64,000 bases of DNA, taken from assembly GCA_938048735.1 (NCBI GenBank), contig CALIUM010000006.1, positions 1-64,000 on the forward strand, given 5' to 3'. Positions 7,671 through 16,325 of this stretch are shown piece after piece. The stretch is from an uncultured archaeon. GTDB lineage: Archaea; Thermoproteota; Bathyarchaeia; TCS64. Both the position numbers and the translations under genes were made by a program. How positions within the stretch are numbered: the first letter of the stretch is position 1; each line of letters starts with the position of its first letter. The notes beneath the pieces were generated by a model. It had not been told where the DNA came from. It did not search any database and saw only the letters and a program-made list of their open reading frames with translations.

Positions 7671-8507
7671 TTGGGGATAATTGATACTTTGGGGACCAAT
7701 ATGGCAGTCCTTGAGGACTTCATAAGTGATCTCCTTAGGATCCACCCCGAGATGCCCCGCATAGTTCTGATTTCAGTCGTTTTAATAGCGGTGGGCATAG
7801 GCTATACCATTCTAAGCCGTTCCCTGACGAGGCTGAGTAAGAGGCTTGAGCTCGACCCCCATATCACCAACTCTTTGAGGCTCGTTTTGAGGGTTTTGGC
7901 CCTATTCGTCTGCATAACCGTGGTCTTCACCGTCTATGAGCTTCCGACGACTTGGTTTGTTGGGGGCTCAGCCCTGGTCGGGGCCATTGTGGGCTTCGGC
8001 TCCTCCCAGACTATAAACAACATAGCCGCGGGCTTCTACGTCATCCTGAGCCGCCCCTTCAGGGTTAAGGACTACGTCAGGATAGGCGACGTCGAAGGCC
8101 AGGTGGAGGAGATCTCCATAAACTACACGAAGCTCTACACCCCGACCTTCAACCTCCTCCTCATACCCAACACCCAGGTGATGAACAGCAGGATCCTCAA
8201 CCTCACCCACGAGGGCCTCATAAAATACACCTTCACCATAACCTTCCCCCATACATCACCCCTCACCGTTGATGAAATATCGAAGAGGTGCATAGAGCCA
8301 GCCATAGAGGAGTTCCATGGGAAATACAAGGATAAAGTGTTGAGGAAGGCCGAGTATTACTTCCAGGAGAGCGTTAGCTTAGGGAGGTCCTTCAGGATAA
8401 GGATATTCGTTCCTAAGGGAGAGGCTCGAGCCCTCTTTAGCCTCCAGCCCGAGCTTGCTGGTATGATCCTGAACAGATGGGATATTGAAAGGGTAAGGGC
8501 CACCTAA
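7671..8507 (+). CDS. mscS: MscS-family mechanosensitive channel
   Basis: This 278-residue membrane protein has hydrophobic segments at about 25-45 (IVLISVVLIAVGIGYTIL) and 65-85 (LRVLALFVCITVVFTVYEL), then the pore-lining helix GGSALVGAIVGFGSSQTINN that continues into the MscS signature RPFRVKDYVRIGDVEGQVEEI. A soluble beta and alpha/beta domain follows. It would release small solutes on osmotic downshift. The listed start is TTG 7671; ATG 7701 is a good alternative and loses only ten residues. The gene stands alone and forward. Confidence 0.92.
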   Translation: MGIIDTLGTNMAVLEDFISDLLRIHPEMPRIVLISVVLIAVGIGYTILSRSLTRLSKRLELDPHITNSLRLVLRVLALFVCITVVFTVYELPTTWFVGGSALVGAIVGFGSSQTINNIAAGFYVILSRPFRVKDYVRIGDVEGQVEEISINYTKLYTPTFNLLLIPNTQVMNSRILNLTHEGLIKYTFTITFPHTSPLTVDEISKRCIEPAIEEFHGKYKDKVLRKAEYYFQESVSLGRSFRIRIFVPKGEARALFSLQPELAGMILNRWDIERVRAT

Positions 8508-8566
8508 GGTTATCTTATCGAATTAGATGGAAAAATTTAATTCCACAACTGAGTTACAATTAGATC

Positions 8567-9085
8567 ATGAAAGAGCCGATATGGATATTCAGGGATTTCC
8601 TGAAGTGCTCTGGATGTAGACGTTGCGAGCTGGCCTGCAGCCTGAATCATGAGGGTTGGTTCTGGCCCGAGGCTTCGAGGGTGCGGGTCTTCATGCCATT
8701 CCCGGGGCTGGAGGTGCCCCACCTATGCGCCCAGTGCGACGACTACCCCTGCGTGAAGTCCTGCCCGGTTGAGGCCCTCAGGGTGGATGAGACGACCGCC
8801 GTCCTGGTGGACAGGGATAAGTGTATAGGTTGTGGAAGGTGCATAGAGGCCTGCCCAGGAAAGGTACCGTTTCTATATCCCAAGGATGGGAAGGCCACGA
8901 TATGTGACCTCTGCGGCGGGGACCCCCAATGCGTGAAGGTCTGTAACGAGGCTGGTTACTTAGCCCTTCAACTAGTTAGGGAGGGCCAGAACGTCAATAG
9001 GAAACTCTTCTCCAGGGAACCTATAGAGGTTGCAAAGGAGATTGCTTTGAACCTTTTTGGAGAGAAAGGGACAGAGGTGATATAG
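8567..9085 (+). CDS. Polyferredoxin subunit, partner of AOR1
   Basis: This 172-residue iron-sulfur protein is built like HycB/DmsB-type electron-transfer subunits. Cysteine groups are CSGCRRCELAC near the N-terminus, CAQCDDYPCVKSCP, then CIGCGRCIEACP and CDLCGGDPQCVKVC, enough for up to four [4Fe-4S] clusters. The stop abuts the ATG of the tungsten oxidoreductase gene, so the two are co-transcribed and probably form a complex in which this subunit carries electrons away from or to the W site. An AT-rich element (AAAAATTTAATT, near 8531) lies about 30 bp upstream of the start. No signal peptide is seen, so it is cytoplasmic. Confidence 0.88.
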   Translation: MKEPIWIFRDFLKCSGCRRCELACSLNHEGWFWPEASRVRVFMPFPGLEVPHLCAQCDDYPCVKSCPVEALRVDETTAVLVDRDKCIGCGRCIEACPGKVPFLYPKDGKATICDLCGGDPQCVKVCNEAGYLALQLVREGQNVNRKLFSREPIEVAKEIALNLFGEKGTEVI

Positions 9086-10936
9086 ATGCCCAGGGGATAT
9101 GCCGGGAAGCTTCTTGAGGTAGATCTATCTAGGGAGAAGATATGGGAGACAACGCTAGAGGAGCGGATTCTGGAGGCCTTCTTCGGAGGGAGAGGCCTTG
9201 CCGCCAAGATCCTCTGGGATAGGCTTGGAGATATATGGCCTCAGGTCGACCCACTAGGCCCCGAGAATATTTTTCTAGCCCTCACGGGCCCCTTGACAGG
9301 ATTATATCCGGGAACCAGGATATGCTGCTCGGGGAAGTCCCCCCTAAGCAACGGCGTGATAGGGGCGACGGCGAGCTCAGAGTTCGCCTCAGAGCTTAAG
9401 ACGGCGGGGTATGATGGGGTAATCGTATCGGGAAGGGCGAGCAGCCCCATCTACCTCCTGGTCACCGAAGATGGAGGGGAGATCAGAGGAGCTGACCACC
9501 TATGGGGCAAGACGGGGGAGGAGACGATAAGGATACTGAACAGGGAGATCTCAGAGGAGCTAGAGAGAAGGAGATCTAATGTGGGGCTTTACAAGGAGCC
9601 CGGCATCATATACATAGGCCCAGCAGGGGAGAATAGGATTAGAACCGCTGCTGTGATGACGAAGATCTGCCACGCTGCTGGGTACGGAGGGTACGGGGCG
9701 GTGATGGGTTCCAAGAACCTCAAGGCAATAGCGGTCAAGGGCCGTGGGCCCCTCCCCGAGGTGGAGGCACCTGAGACCGTGAGGATCCTTTGGAGGGAGA
9801 TCCACAGCAACCTCATATCCAGGGAGAGGTTCAGGCGATGGGGAACAGGATATGGAGGCTACTCCGTAGGGGCAGAGACGAGCTCAGAGCCGGTATTAAA
9901 CTGGCAGAGCGAGTGGCATGATGAGAGGGGCCTAGGGGGGCCTAGGTTCGAGGTTCCCTACTGGGCCAAGAGATATTGGTCGGACTTCAACTGCACTCTA
10001 AACTGCATGAAGCTCAGCTGCATAAAGGCCGGGAGGTGGAAGGGCGATATAACCGACGCGCCGGACTACGAGATGCAAGCCTATCTCGGCCCAAACCTAG
10101 GTATATTCAACGCAGAGGATGCCACACATCTAAGCGCCGTCTTCGATAACCTAGGCCTCTCAGGGATAAACTCTGGAAACACCATGGCCTTCGCCGCCGA
10201 GTTATACCAGAGGGGCATCCTGACAAAGGAGGACCTGGGCTTCGAGCTGAGGTGGGGCGACGCTGAGGCATTCACCAAGCTCGCCCTGATGATCTCTAAA
10301 AGGGAGGGGATAGGTGACATATTGGCCGAAGGGACATATAGGGCGGCCTTAAAGATCTCGGAGCTTAAAGGAATAGACGTGACCCCCTACGCGGTCCACG
10401 TTAAGGGGGTTGAGGTCGGAGCCCATGGGACGAGGAGCGGAAGGGATATGAACCCCATAGGCTACGCAGCCTCAGTTCAAGGGGGAGATCACACATCAAG
10501 CACAAGAGACGGATATGATGATATGAGGTGGTCCGTATTCAACGATTCAGCAGTCGTATGCGGATTCTGCTCATATGATAGGCTTATATGGGACTTCGCA
10601 AGGGCTGTTACGGGCTGGAACATAACTAGGCATAGATGGTGCACGGAGCATGGCCCAAGGATAGTCACCCTCCAGCAGGTCCTCCTATTACTCGGGGGGC
10701 CCGACATATACTGGAATCCGGAGAAGGATTTCGACAATCCGCCTAGGTTCTACGAGCCCCTCCCAGAAGGCCCATATAAGGGGAAGTCCACGGACAGGGC
10801 GGCCGTAGAGATGATGAAGAGGAACTATTACAAGGTGCTGGGTTGGGATGATAGAGGGATCCCGAAAAGAGAGATGTTGGAGAGACTTGGCTTAGAATAC
10901 CTCGAGACCACAGTTTCAAAGCTCAGAAAGACATAA
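9086..10936 (+). CDS. aor: Aldehyde:ferredoxin oxidoreductase family, tungsten type (AOR1)
   Basis: This 616-residue protein has all three AOR domains. The N-terminal pterin-binding part includes RGLAAKILWD and GPLTGLYPGTR; the middle has AAGYGGYGAVMGSKNLKAIA and the DNLGLSGINSGNTMAF motif; the C-terminal part holds VVCGFCSYD. It oxidises aldehydes or related substrates and passes electrons to ferredoxin, using a W-bis-pterin and one [4Fe-4S] cluster. The cluster Cys group is at residues 303, 307 and 312 (CTLNCMKLSC), a spacing different from the usual CxxCxxxC seen in AOR2 of this window. It is directly downstream of its ferredoxin partner and 64 bp upstream of a nitroreductase. The substrate is not predictable. 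Confidence 0.9.
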   Translation: MPRGYAGKLLEVDLSREKIWETTLEERILEAFFGGRGLAAKILWDRLGDIWPQVDPLGPENIFLALTGPLTGLYPGTRICCSGKSPLSNGVIGATASSEFASELKTAGYDGVIVSGRASSPIYLLVTEDGGEIRGADHLWGKTGEETIRILNREISEELERRRSNVGLYKEPGIIYIGPAGENRIRTAAVMTKICHAAGYGGYGAVMGSKNLKAIAVKGRGPLPEVEAPETVRILWREIHSNLISRERFRRWGTGYGGYSVGAETSSEPVLNWQSEWHDERGLGGPRFEVPYWAKRYWSDFNCTLNCMKLSCIKAGRWKGDITDAPDYEMQAYLGPNLGIFNAEDATHLSAVFDNLGLSGINSGNTMAFAAELYQRGILTKEDLGFELRWGDAEAFTKLALMISKREGIGDILAEGTYRAALKISELKGIDVTPYAVHVKGVEVGAHGTRSGRDMNPIGYAASVQGGDHTSSTRDGYDDMRWSVFNDSAVVCGFCSYDRLIWDFARAVTGWNITRHRWCTEHGPRIVTLQQVLLLLGGPDIYWNPEKDFDNPPRFYEPLPEGPYKGKSTDRAAVEMMKRNYYKVLGWDDRGIPKREMLERLGLEYLETTVSKLRKT

Positions 10937-11000
10937 AGATATAAATAACATGAGAAGGAGATTAGGAAAGCAGATAGATCTAAAAATGGGTGGGATTAGG

Positions 11001-11510
11001 ATGTCGGTTATGGAGGTAATCAGGAAGAGGAGGAGTATTAGGAAATACAAGCCCTCAGAGATACCCAGAGAGCACCTCTTGGAGATCCTTGAGGCTGGAC
11101 GCCTAGCCCCCTCAGCGGGGAACAGGCAGCCTTGGAGGTTCATAGTTGTTAGGGGGGCCGAGCAGAGGAGGAAGATTGCTGAGGCTGCCAGGGGACAGAT
11201 GTTCATAGCCGACGCGTCTGCGGTGGTCATAGCCCTCGCGGATCCTGAGGCCTCACCAAGATGGTGCGATAGGGATGTGATGATAGCGGTTGAGAACATG
11301 GTCCTAGCAGCTGCGGAGCTCGGTTATGGAAGCTGCTATATAGGAGCCTTCGAGGAAGAGAAGGTCAAGAGCCTTCTAAAGATACCAGAGGGGCTAAGAG
11401 TTGTGGTTCTTCTACCCCTCGGGGTTCCCGATGAGGCCCCACCCCAGAGGCCGAGGAAGGGGTTTAATGAGATCTTCTATGGAGAGGAGTATGGAAGGCC
11501 TCTGCCCTAA
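11001..11510 (+). CDS. Nitroreductase family flavoprotein
   Basis: The protein of about 169 residues starts MSVMEVIRKRRSIRKYK, the family's FMN phosphate-binding signature, followed by GRLAPSAGNRQPWRF and the dimer/flavin segment AAAELGYGSCYIGAF. An upstream in-frame ATG at 10950 would add 17 basic residues, but the family start is at 11001, which also has a GGGTGGGATTAGG ribosome-binding region. It is an FMN-dependent NAD(P)H oxidoreductase of unknown substrate. It lies downstream of AOR1 in the same direction and may be part of that transcript. Confidence 0.9.
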   Translation: MSVMEVIRKRRSIRKYKPSEIPREHLLEILEAGRLAPSAGNRQPWRFIVVRGAEQRRKIAEAARGQMFIADASAVVIALADPEASPRWCDRDVMIAVENMVLAAAELGYGSCYIGAFEEEKVKSLLKIPEGLRVVVLLPLGVPDEAPPQRPRKGFNEIFYGEEYGRPLP

Positions 11511-11569
11511 ACCCCTCCCCTTTCCCTCTTTAGAGACGGTCATCCAGCTATTCCGCTTTCTTTCCTCTT

Positions 11570-12057
11570 TTATTCCTCTGCCTTGTAGACTATTTCTCCG
11601 CCTATTATGGTGGTGAGAACCCTCGCTTTGAGGATCTCATCGGGATCTGTGGAGGTTATATCTCTGTCAAGGATGATCATGTCGGCTAATTTCCCAGGCT
11701 CTATGGAGCCCTTCTCCCTCTCGGCCCCCTCTAGACAGGCCCCATTTATTGTGTAGACCCTTCTCGCCTCTATGACTGGGAGGGTCTCCTCCTCGGGTGA
11801 TGCAGTGTTCATGACTGTCAATGAACCCCGGGAAGAACAAGCCTACCTTCCAGCTCTATAACCCTTGTAGAGGGCCCTATCAACCTCTTCACATCACCGT
11901 TACTGCCTACCTTTATTATCCTGCCGTACTTTACCGCGACGGCCTCGGCGACCCTGTTCTCAGGGTCGACGGTCAGAACCTTACCTCCAAGTAGGACTAG
12001 GTCTGCGGCCATCTCTGATGGAAGCTCAAACCCAAACAATCTTGATCGAGAAAACAA
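11570..12057 (-). pseudogene. YtcJ-like amidohydrolase with its central catalytic part deleted
   Basis: The reverse strand encodes the first ~70 residues of a YtcJ/amidohydrolase-3 protein (ADLVLLGGKVLTVDPENRV ... RLVLPGV) from ATG 12057. After LPGVH a stop occurs at 11818, and the frame beyond it (11821-11570) encodes the family's C-terminal end (LEGAEREKGSIEPGKLADMI, LTTIIGGEIVY). Intact members are around 500 residues or more; the whole metal-binding barrel is missing between the two pieces. It is an internal-deletion pseudogene; only the beta-sandwich halves remain, and these cannot catalyse. Confidence 0.85.
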
Positions 12058-12236
12058 TTAGTCATATTAACTATATAACATTCACCTCAAGATTCGATGA
12101 ATTCCAAATTTATAATTTCAATTTCCAGCGCCCAATCTATTTTATTTTTAATTATTTCTTATAATTATGAGATGCTGTTAAGATTTGATGTGAATTAAAC
12201 AAAGGTTATATTTGTCTCGCCACATACTGGTTATGC

Positions 12237-12524
12237 ATGAGGGTTACTGTTAGGGCCTTCGGTAGCCTGATACCCCTGCTGGGAGATGCGTTAACCCTTG
12301 ATCTCGAGGAAGGCTCCAAGATAAGCGTTTTAAAAAGGCTGCTCTCGGAGAGGTTGGGGGGGAGAGCCCTAGAGGAGCGGGGCGAATCTCATGGGCTCAT
12401 GGGGGAGGGTGAAGCCCTGCTCATCCTTCTGAATGGGAGGAATATAGAGACCCTTGAAAGAGATGAGACGGAGCTTAGGGATGGAGATGTCGTGTTCCTC
12501 CTCCCCCCCTTCGCGGGGGGATGA
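12237..12524 (+). CDS. moaD: MoaD/ThiS-family ubiquitin-like sulfur carrier
   Basis: This 95-residue beta-grasp protein starts MRVTVRAFGSLIPLLGD and ends LPPFAGG, with the C-terminal Gly-Gly that is adenylated and thiocarboxylated in MoaD proteins. It sits 61 bp upstream of a tungsten oxidoreductase gene. A MoaD-like gene next to aor is known from other anaerobic archaea, where it is thought to supply sulfur for tungstopterin. The AT-rich 12058-12236 leader precedes it. No MoaE or MoeB is visible nearby, so a partner must be encoded elsewhere. Confidence 0.9.
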   Translation: MRVTVRAFGSLIPLLGDALTLDLEEGSKISVLKRLLSERLGGRALEERGESHGLMGEGEALLILLNGRNIETLERDETELRDGDVVFLLPPFAGG

Positions 12525-12585
12525 CCGAGAATCAGTCCAACTTGAAGAGCAAAAAAACTTATTGCCTTAAAGCGATCATTAAACG

Positions 12586-14427
12586 GTGGAAATTTTGAAG
12601 GGATGGAATGGACGCCTCCTGAGATTTGACCTATCCACGGGTAGAAAGACCGTTGAGGAGTACCCTAGGGATCTTGCTGAGAGGTTTGTCGGGGGGAGAG
12701 GCTTCGCAGTAAAACTGTTATGGGATGAGCTGAGGCCGGGAACAGATCCGCTGAGCCCCGAGAATATCCTCATCTTCGCCGCAGGCCCCCTAACGGGCTT
12801 CGCGCTGCCGAGCAGCGGAAAGCTCGTGGTAGCGTCGAAGAGCCCCCTCACTGGGGGATATGGAGATGGAAACCTCGGCTCAACCGCCGCGGTCAACCTG
12901 AGGAAAGCTGGTTACGACGCGGTGATCATAACAGGAAGGGCGGCCAGGCCCAGCTATCTCCTAATCGAGGATGATAGGGCCGAGCTGAGGGATGCCTCCG
13001 ACCTGTGGGGCCTCGACTCCTTCAAGGCCGAGAAAAGATTGAAGGATGTTCACGGGAGGGGCTCAGGAACCCTGCTGATAGGCCCTGCGGGCGAAAACCT
13101 TGTGGGCTTCGCGACAGTCGTCTCCCAGGAGGGGAGGGCGGGTGGAAGGCCTGGAATGGGGGCTGTGATGGGCTCCAAGAACCTCAAGGCCCTGGTCATC
13201 AACGGCTCTGGGGAGCCCCAAGCCCACGACCCTAAAGGGCTGAGGGAGCTGGGTCAGGAGGGCTACCAGTCGATATTGAAGAGGGACAACTACGGCTTCT
13301 GGAGGAGACAGGGGACTATGGCCACGGTCGAATGGTGCCAGGTCAACAGCACGCTTCCAACCTATAACTTCAAGGAGGGAGTCTTCGAGGGGGCAGATGC
13401 CATAAGCGGGACAACGATGGAGAAGATGGTGGTAAAGCAGAGGGGATGCCCCAACTGCAATATGATATGCGGTAATGTTGTGATAGACTCAGAGGGGAGG
13501 GAGAGCGAGCTGGACTACGAGAATGTCGCCATGCTAGGTTCCAATATAGGGCTGGGAGACCTGAGGAAGGTGGCCACCCTGAACAGGATGTGCGACGAAC
13601 TCGGTTTAGATACCATCGGGGCCGGCAACACGCTCGGGTTCGCCATGGAGTCCGCCGAGAGGGGGGTTCTAGACCTAGATATAACCTGGGGAGACTTCGA
13701 GGGTGCTAAGGTCCTAATAGAAGATCTGGCATATAGGAGGGGTGTTGGAGACCTCCTATCCTTAGGGGTGAAGAAGGCCTCTGATAGGCTGGGAGGAGAG
13801 GCAAAAAGATGGGCAATACACGTCAAAGGGCTTGAGTGCAGCGCCTATGACTGCCACCTTGTTCCCGGCATGGCCCTCAGCTTCGCGACCTCCCCCATAG
13901 GGGCCCACCATAAGGACGCATGGGTTATATCTTGGGAGATATCCACGGGGAGGAGGGCTGAGTACAACCCTGAGAAGGCGGATAAGGTGATAGAGTTCCA
14001 GAGGATAAGGGGAGGGATGTTCGAGGAGTTCGTTACATGCAGATTCCCCTGGATAGAACTCGGATTCGAGATGGAATGGTACATAAAGTTTTTCGAGGCT
14101 GCCACAGGGGTGAAGACGAGCCTCGAGGAGATGTATAACTTAGGGGACAGGGTCTACGCGTTGATCAGGGCCTTCTGGGTGAGGGAGTTCGGGGGCCAGT
14201 GGGGCAGGGAGCAGGACTATCCACCATCCAGATGGTTCGATGAACCTTTGAAGGAGGGGCCGATAAAGGGATCCCACCTGGATAGGGAGAAGTACGACAA
14301 GCTCCTGCAGACATACTACGACAAGAGAGGATGGGATGAGAGGGGAATACCCAGGAAGGCCACCCTCCAAAGATTAGGGCTGGGCGAAGAGGCAAGGGAG
14401 CTGGAGAGATATACAACCCTGAAATAG
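12586..14427 (+). CDS. aor: Aldehyde:ferredoxin oxidoreductase family, tungsten type (AOR2)
   Basis: This 613-residue AOR paralogue starts at GTG and begins GWNGRLLRFDLSTG, followed by GGRGFAVKLLWDEL and PLTGFALPSSGKL. The cluster cysteines are Cys288, Cys291 and Cys295 in GCPNCNMICG, the canonical CxxCxxxC; a fourth candidate is about Cys485 in FVTCRFPW. The DELGLDTIGAGNTLGF pterin motif is present. It is distant from AOR1, so the two probably use different substrates. It follows the MoaD-like gene and lacks a dedicated ferredoxin subunit, which suggests free ferredoxin as electron acceptor. Confidence 0.92.
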   Translation: MEILKGWNGRLLRFDLSTGRKTVEEYPRDLAERFVGGRGFAVKLLWDELRPGTDPLSPENILIFAAGPLTGFALPSSGKLVVASKSPLTGGYGDGNLGSTAAVNLRKAGYDAVIITGRAARPSYLLIEDDRAELRDASDLWGLDSFKAEKRLKDVHGRGSGTLLIGPAGENLVGFATVVSQEGRAGGRPGMGAVMGSKNLKALVINGSGEPQAHDPKGLRELGQEGYQSILKRDNYGFWRRQGTMATVEWCQVNSTLPTYNFKEGVFEGADAISGTTMEKMVVKQRGCPNCNMICGNVVIDSEGRESELDYENVAMLGSNIGLGDLRKVATLNRMCDELGLDTIGAGNTLGFAMESAERGVLDLDITWGDFEGAKVLIEDLAYRRGVGDLLSLGVKKASDRLGGEAKRWAIHVKGLECSAYDCHLVPGMALSFATSPIGAHHKDAWVISWEISTGRRAEYNPEKADKVIEFQRIRGGMFEEFVTCRFPWIELGFEMEWYIKFFEAATGVKTSLEEMYNLGDRVYALIRAFWVREFGGQWGREQDYPPSRWFDEPLKEGPIKGSHLDREKYDKLLQTYYDKRGWDERGIPRKATLQRLGLGEEARELERYTTLK

Positions 14428-14603
14428 CCCCTCAATTTTCCAGTTTTTTATACCTCTCTCCTATCTAGGAATACTCCCATGAGATTCTAAGATCATCCAA
14501 ACCTGAGCTTCAAATATAGAGAACTTGGGACTCAACCTCTCCATATGTAGCTTAGAAGGGGAAAACCCTTTCAATGCCTTATCAGTTTTATATATGAAAC
14601 CAT

Positions 14604-15101
14604 ATGAGATATCATGTAAGGAGGAAAGATAAGGAGATCGTTGATGAGAGGACCCTGAGGGAGATCCTGAAGAGGTCCCGTTACATCACCATAGCCATGT
14701 GTCGGGGTGGTGAGCCCTACCTCGTCACCTTAAACCATGGCTATGATGAGGAGAAGAACCGAATATACTTCCACTGCGCCACTGAGGGGAAGAAGCTGGA
14801 CTTCCTGAGGGAGAACCCCAGAGTATGGGGTCAAGCCATAATAGACTATGGATACCAGGAGGGGGCGTGCAACCATCTTTATGCCTCGGTCATGTTCGAG
14901 GGCAGAGTCACCTTCATCACAGAGGGGGAGGAGAAGCTCTACGCACTCAGGTTGATGATAAGGCATCAGGATAAAAACCCTGAGGCGCTTTTGAGGAGGC
15001 TTGAGGAATGGATGAGGGATGGAACCCTAGACAGGGCCCTAGTGGGAAGGATAGATATCGAGGAACTCACAGGGAAGAAGTCCCCCGAGGTCTCAATATA
15101 A
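14604..15101 (+). CDS. Pyridoxamine-phosphate-oxidase-like flavin-binding protein (NimA type)
   Basis: This 165-residue split-barrel protein has VDERTLREILKRSRYITIAM, GGEPYLVTLNHGYDEEKNRIYFHCATEGKK and the ASVMFEGRVTFI strand, all typical of the PPOX family members annotated as nitroimidazole-resistance or FMN-binding proteins. It probably binds FMN, or F420/haem in some relatives; the substrate is unknown. It lies 176 bp downstream of AOR2; the spacer is AT-rich with a TATA-like TTTTATATATG about 20 bp before the start. It belongs to the local redox gene island by position. Confidence 0.82.
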   Translation: MRYHVRRKDKEIVDERTLREILKRSRYITIAMCRGGEPYLVTLNHGYDEEKNRIYFHCATEGKKLDFLRENPRVWGQAIIDYGYQEGACNHLYASVMFEGRVTFITEGEEKLYALRLMIRHQDKNPEALLRRLEEWMRDGTLDRALVGRIDIEELTGKKSPEVSI

Positions 15102-15164
15102 CCAATAATCTCATGCGACGTTACATTCACATCTTTATTATCGCGGGAAGAAGGAGTTGACTCT

Positions 15165-15407
15165 ATGTCGCCCAGCGGAGTTAAGCCTGATAGAACCCTA
15201 GACTGCATGGGGCTGCACTGCCCAGAGCCGGTCCTAAGAACCAGGATCGAGCTGGACAAGATGGCCCCTGGAATGGTGCTCGAGGTGCTTGCCGACGACC
15301 CAGAGGCTGAAGAGGATATAAAACGTCTGGCCACCCGTCTCGGCCACGAGATACTGAGCATAGAATCAGAGGGTGGGAGGGTGAGATTCCTCATCAAGAG
15401 GAGATAG
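15165..15407 (+). CDS. TusA/SirA-like sulfur carrier protein
   Basis: This 80-residue protein has the TusA signature LDCMGLHCPEPVL with the CPxP motif (Cys19) and the second half GHEILSIESEGGRVRFLIKR. TusA proteins accept persulfide sulfur on this Cys and pass it to cofactor or tRNA thiolation. Close to two tungstoenzyme genes and a MoaD-like gene, a role in sulfuration of the W cofactor is a reasonable inference. The start is ATG 15165. A second Cys at position 14 is also present. Confidence 0.85.
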   Translation: MSPSGVKPDRTLDCMGLHCPEPVLRTRIELDKMAPGMVLEVLADDPEAEEDIKRLATRLGHEILSIESEGGRVRFLIKRR

Positions 15408-15515
15408 GGCCCTTCAAGCCTATTGAGGGATGACTAGGGCATTCTCCCACAATGATGGGCCCTAGAATTTATGAGGATGCTTAGGGATCAACTCCTTGGA
15501 GGATGTTGAGCTAAA

Positions 15516-16325
15516 ATGAGAATAGCTGTTTCTACACTCTTCTGCCTACACAAGCCCCTTGAAGAGGCCCTCACGGATATCCTCCTCTCGGGCTCCAAGC
15601 TTGTCGAGCTGACGGATGACGGCTCCCATGCCTTGAATAGGCCGAGGGTTGAGAGGCTTCTGGAGCTGAGGAGCTCCTATGGCTTGGAGTACTCCCTGCA
15701 CGCTCCCTTCTCGAGTATGAATATAGCAGCGCCTGACGAGTATCTGAGGGAGGCCATGCTTAGACGCCTGGAGACCTCTATTAAATGGGCCTCAGCCTTG
15801 GAGGTTGAGGCCCTCGTGTTCCATCCAGGGGCGGCCACCGCCATAGAGTATTTCACGCCGGGAGTCGGCTGGAACCTGAACATCAGCTCTGTTAAGAGGA
15901 TCATAAAATTCGCAGGGGAATACGGGGTCGAGGCGATGATAGAGAATTGCCCTGAGCCTTACCCCTTCCTAATGAAGTCCGTGGAGAGCTTCAACAGGTT
16001 CTATGAGGAGTCTGGGTTGGATCTGAAGATCGTCTTGGATATAGCCCACGCCCACCTCAGGGGTGAGATAGATGACTTCATAAAGCTCCTGGGAGGCAGG
16101 ATCGGGCACATCCATGTGAGCGACAATAATGGGCAGATGGATGAGCACCTAGAGGTGGGTAAGGGGTCGATCGATTGGAAGAGAGTTCTCCCCATGATAA
16201 GGGATACCAGCTTCAAAGGCTGGATAGTCATAGAGTCCTTCAAGGGAGTGGAGAGGAGCATAAGGGTGCTGGAAGGGCTTTTAGAAGGCTCTAGGGGGGA
16301 AGTTCGACCTCCATCATGTCTGTAG
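15516..16325 (+). CDS. Xylose-isomerase-like TIM-barrel protein (sugar phosphate isomerase/epimerase or AP endonuclease 2 family)
   Basis: This 269-residue protein shows YSLHAPFSSMNIA, VEALVFHPGA, MIENCPEPYPF, VLDIAHAHLRG, IGHIHVSDNNGQ and WIVIESF, the repeating strand-plus-metal-ligand pattern (His, Glu, Asp, His, Glu) of this superfamily. It may be an isomerase/epimerase or endonuclease IV-like; the sequence does not decide. The last 35 nt overlap the 3' end of the convergent RNase Z gene. The ATG at 15516 follows GAGCTAAA without a strong ribosome-binding site. Confidence 0.8.
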   Translation: MRIAVSTLFCLHKPLEEALTDILLSGSKLVELTDDGSHALNRPRVERLLELRSSYGLEYSLHAPFSSMNIAAPDEYLREAMLRRLETSIKWASALEVEALVFHPGAATAIEYFTPGVGWNLNISSVKRIIKFAGEYGVEAMIENCPEPYPFLMKSVESFNRFYEESGLDLKIVLDIAHAHLRGEIDDFIKLLGGRIGHIHVSDNNGQMDEHLEVGKGSIDWKRVLPMIRDTSFKGWIVIESFKGVERSIRVLEGLLEGSRGEVRPPSCL

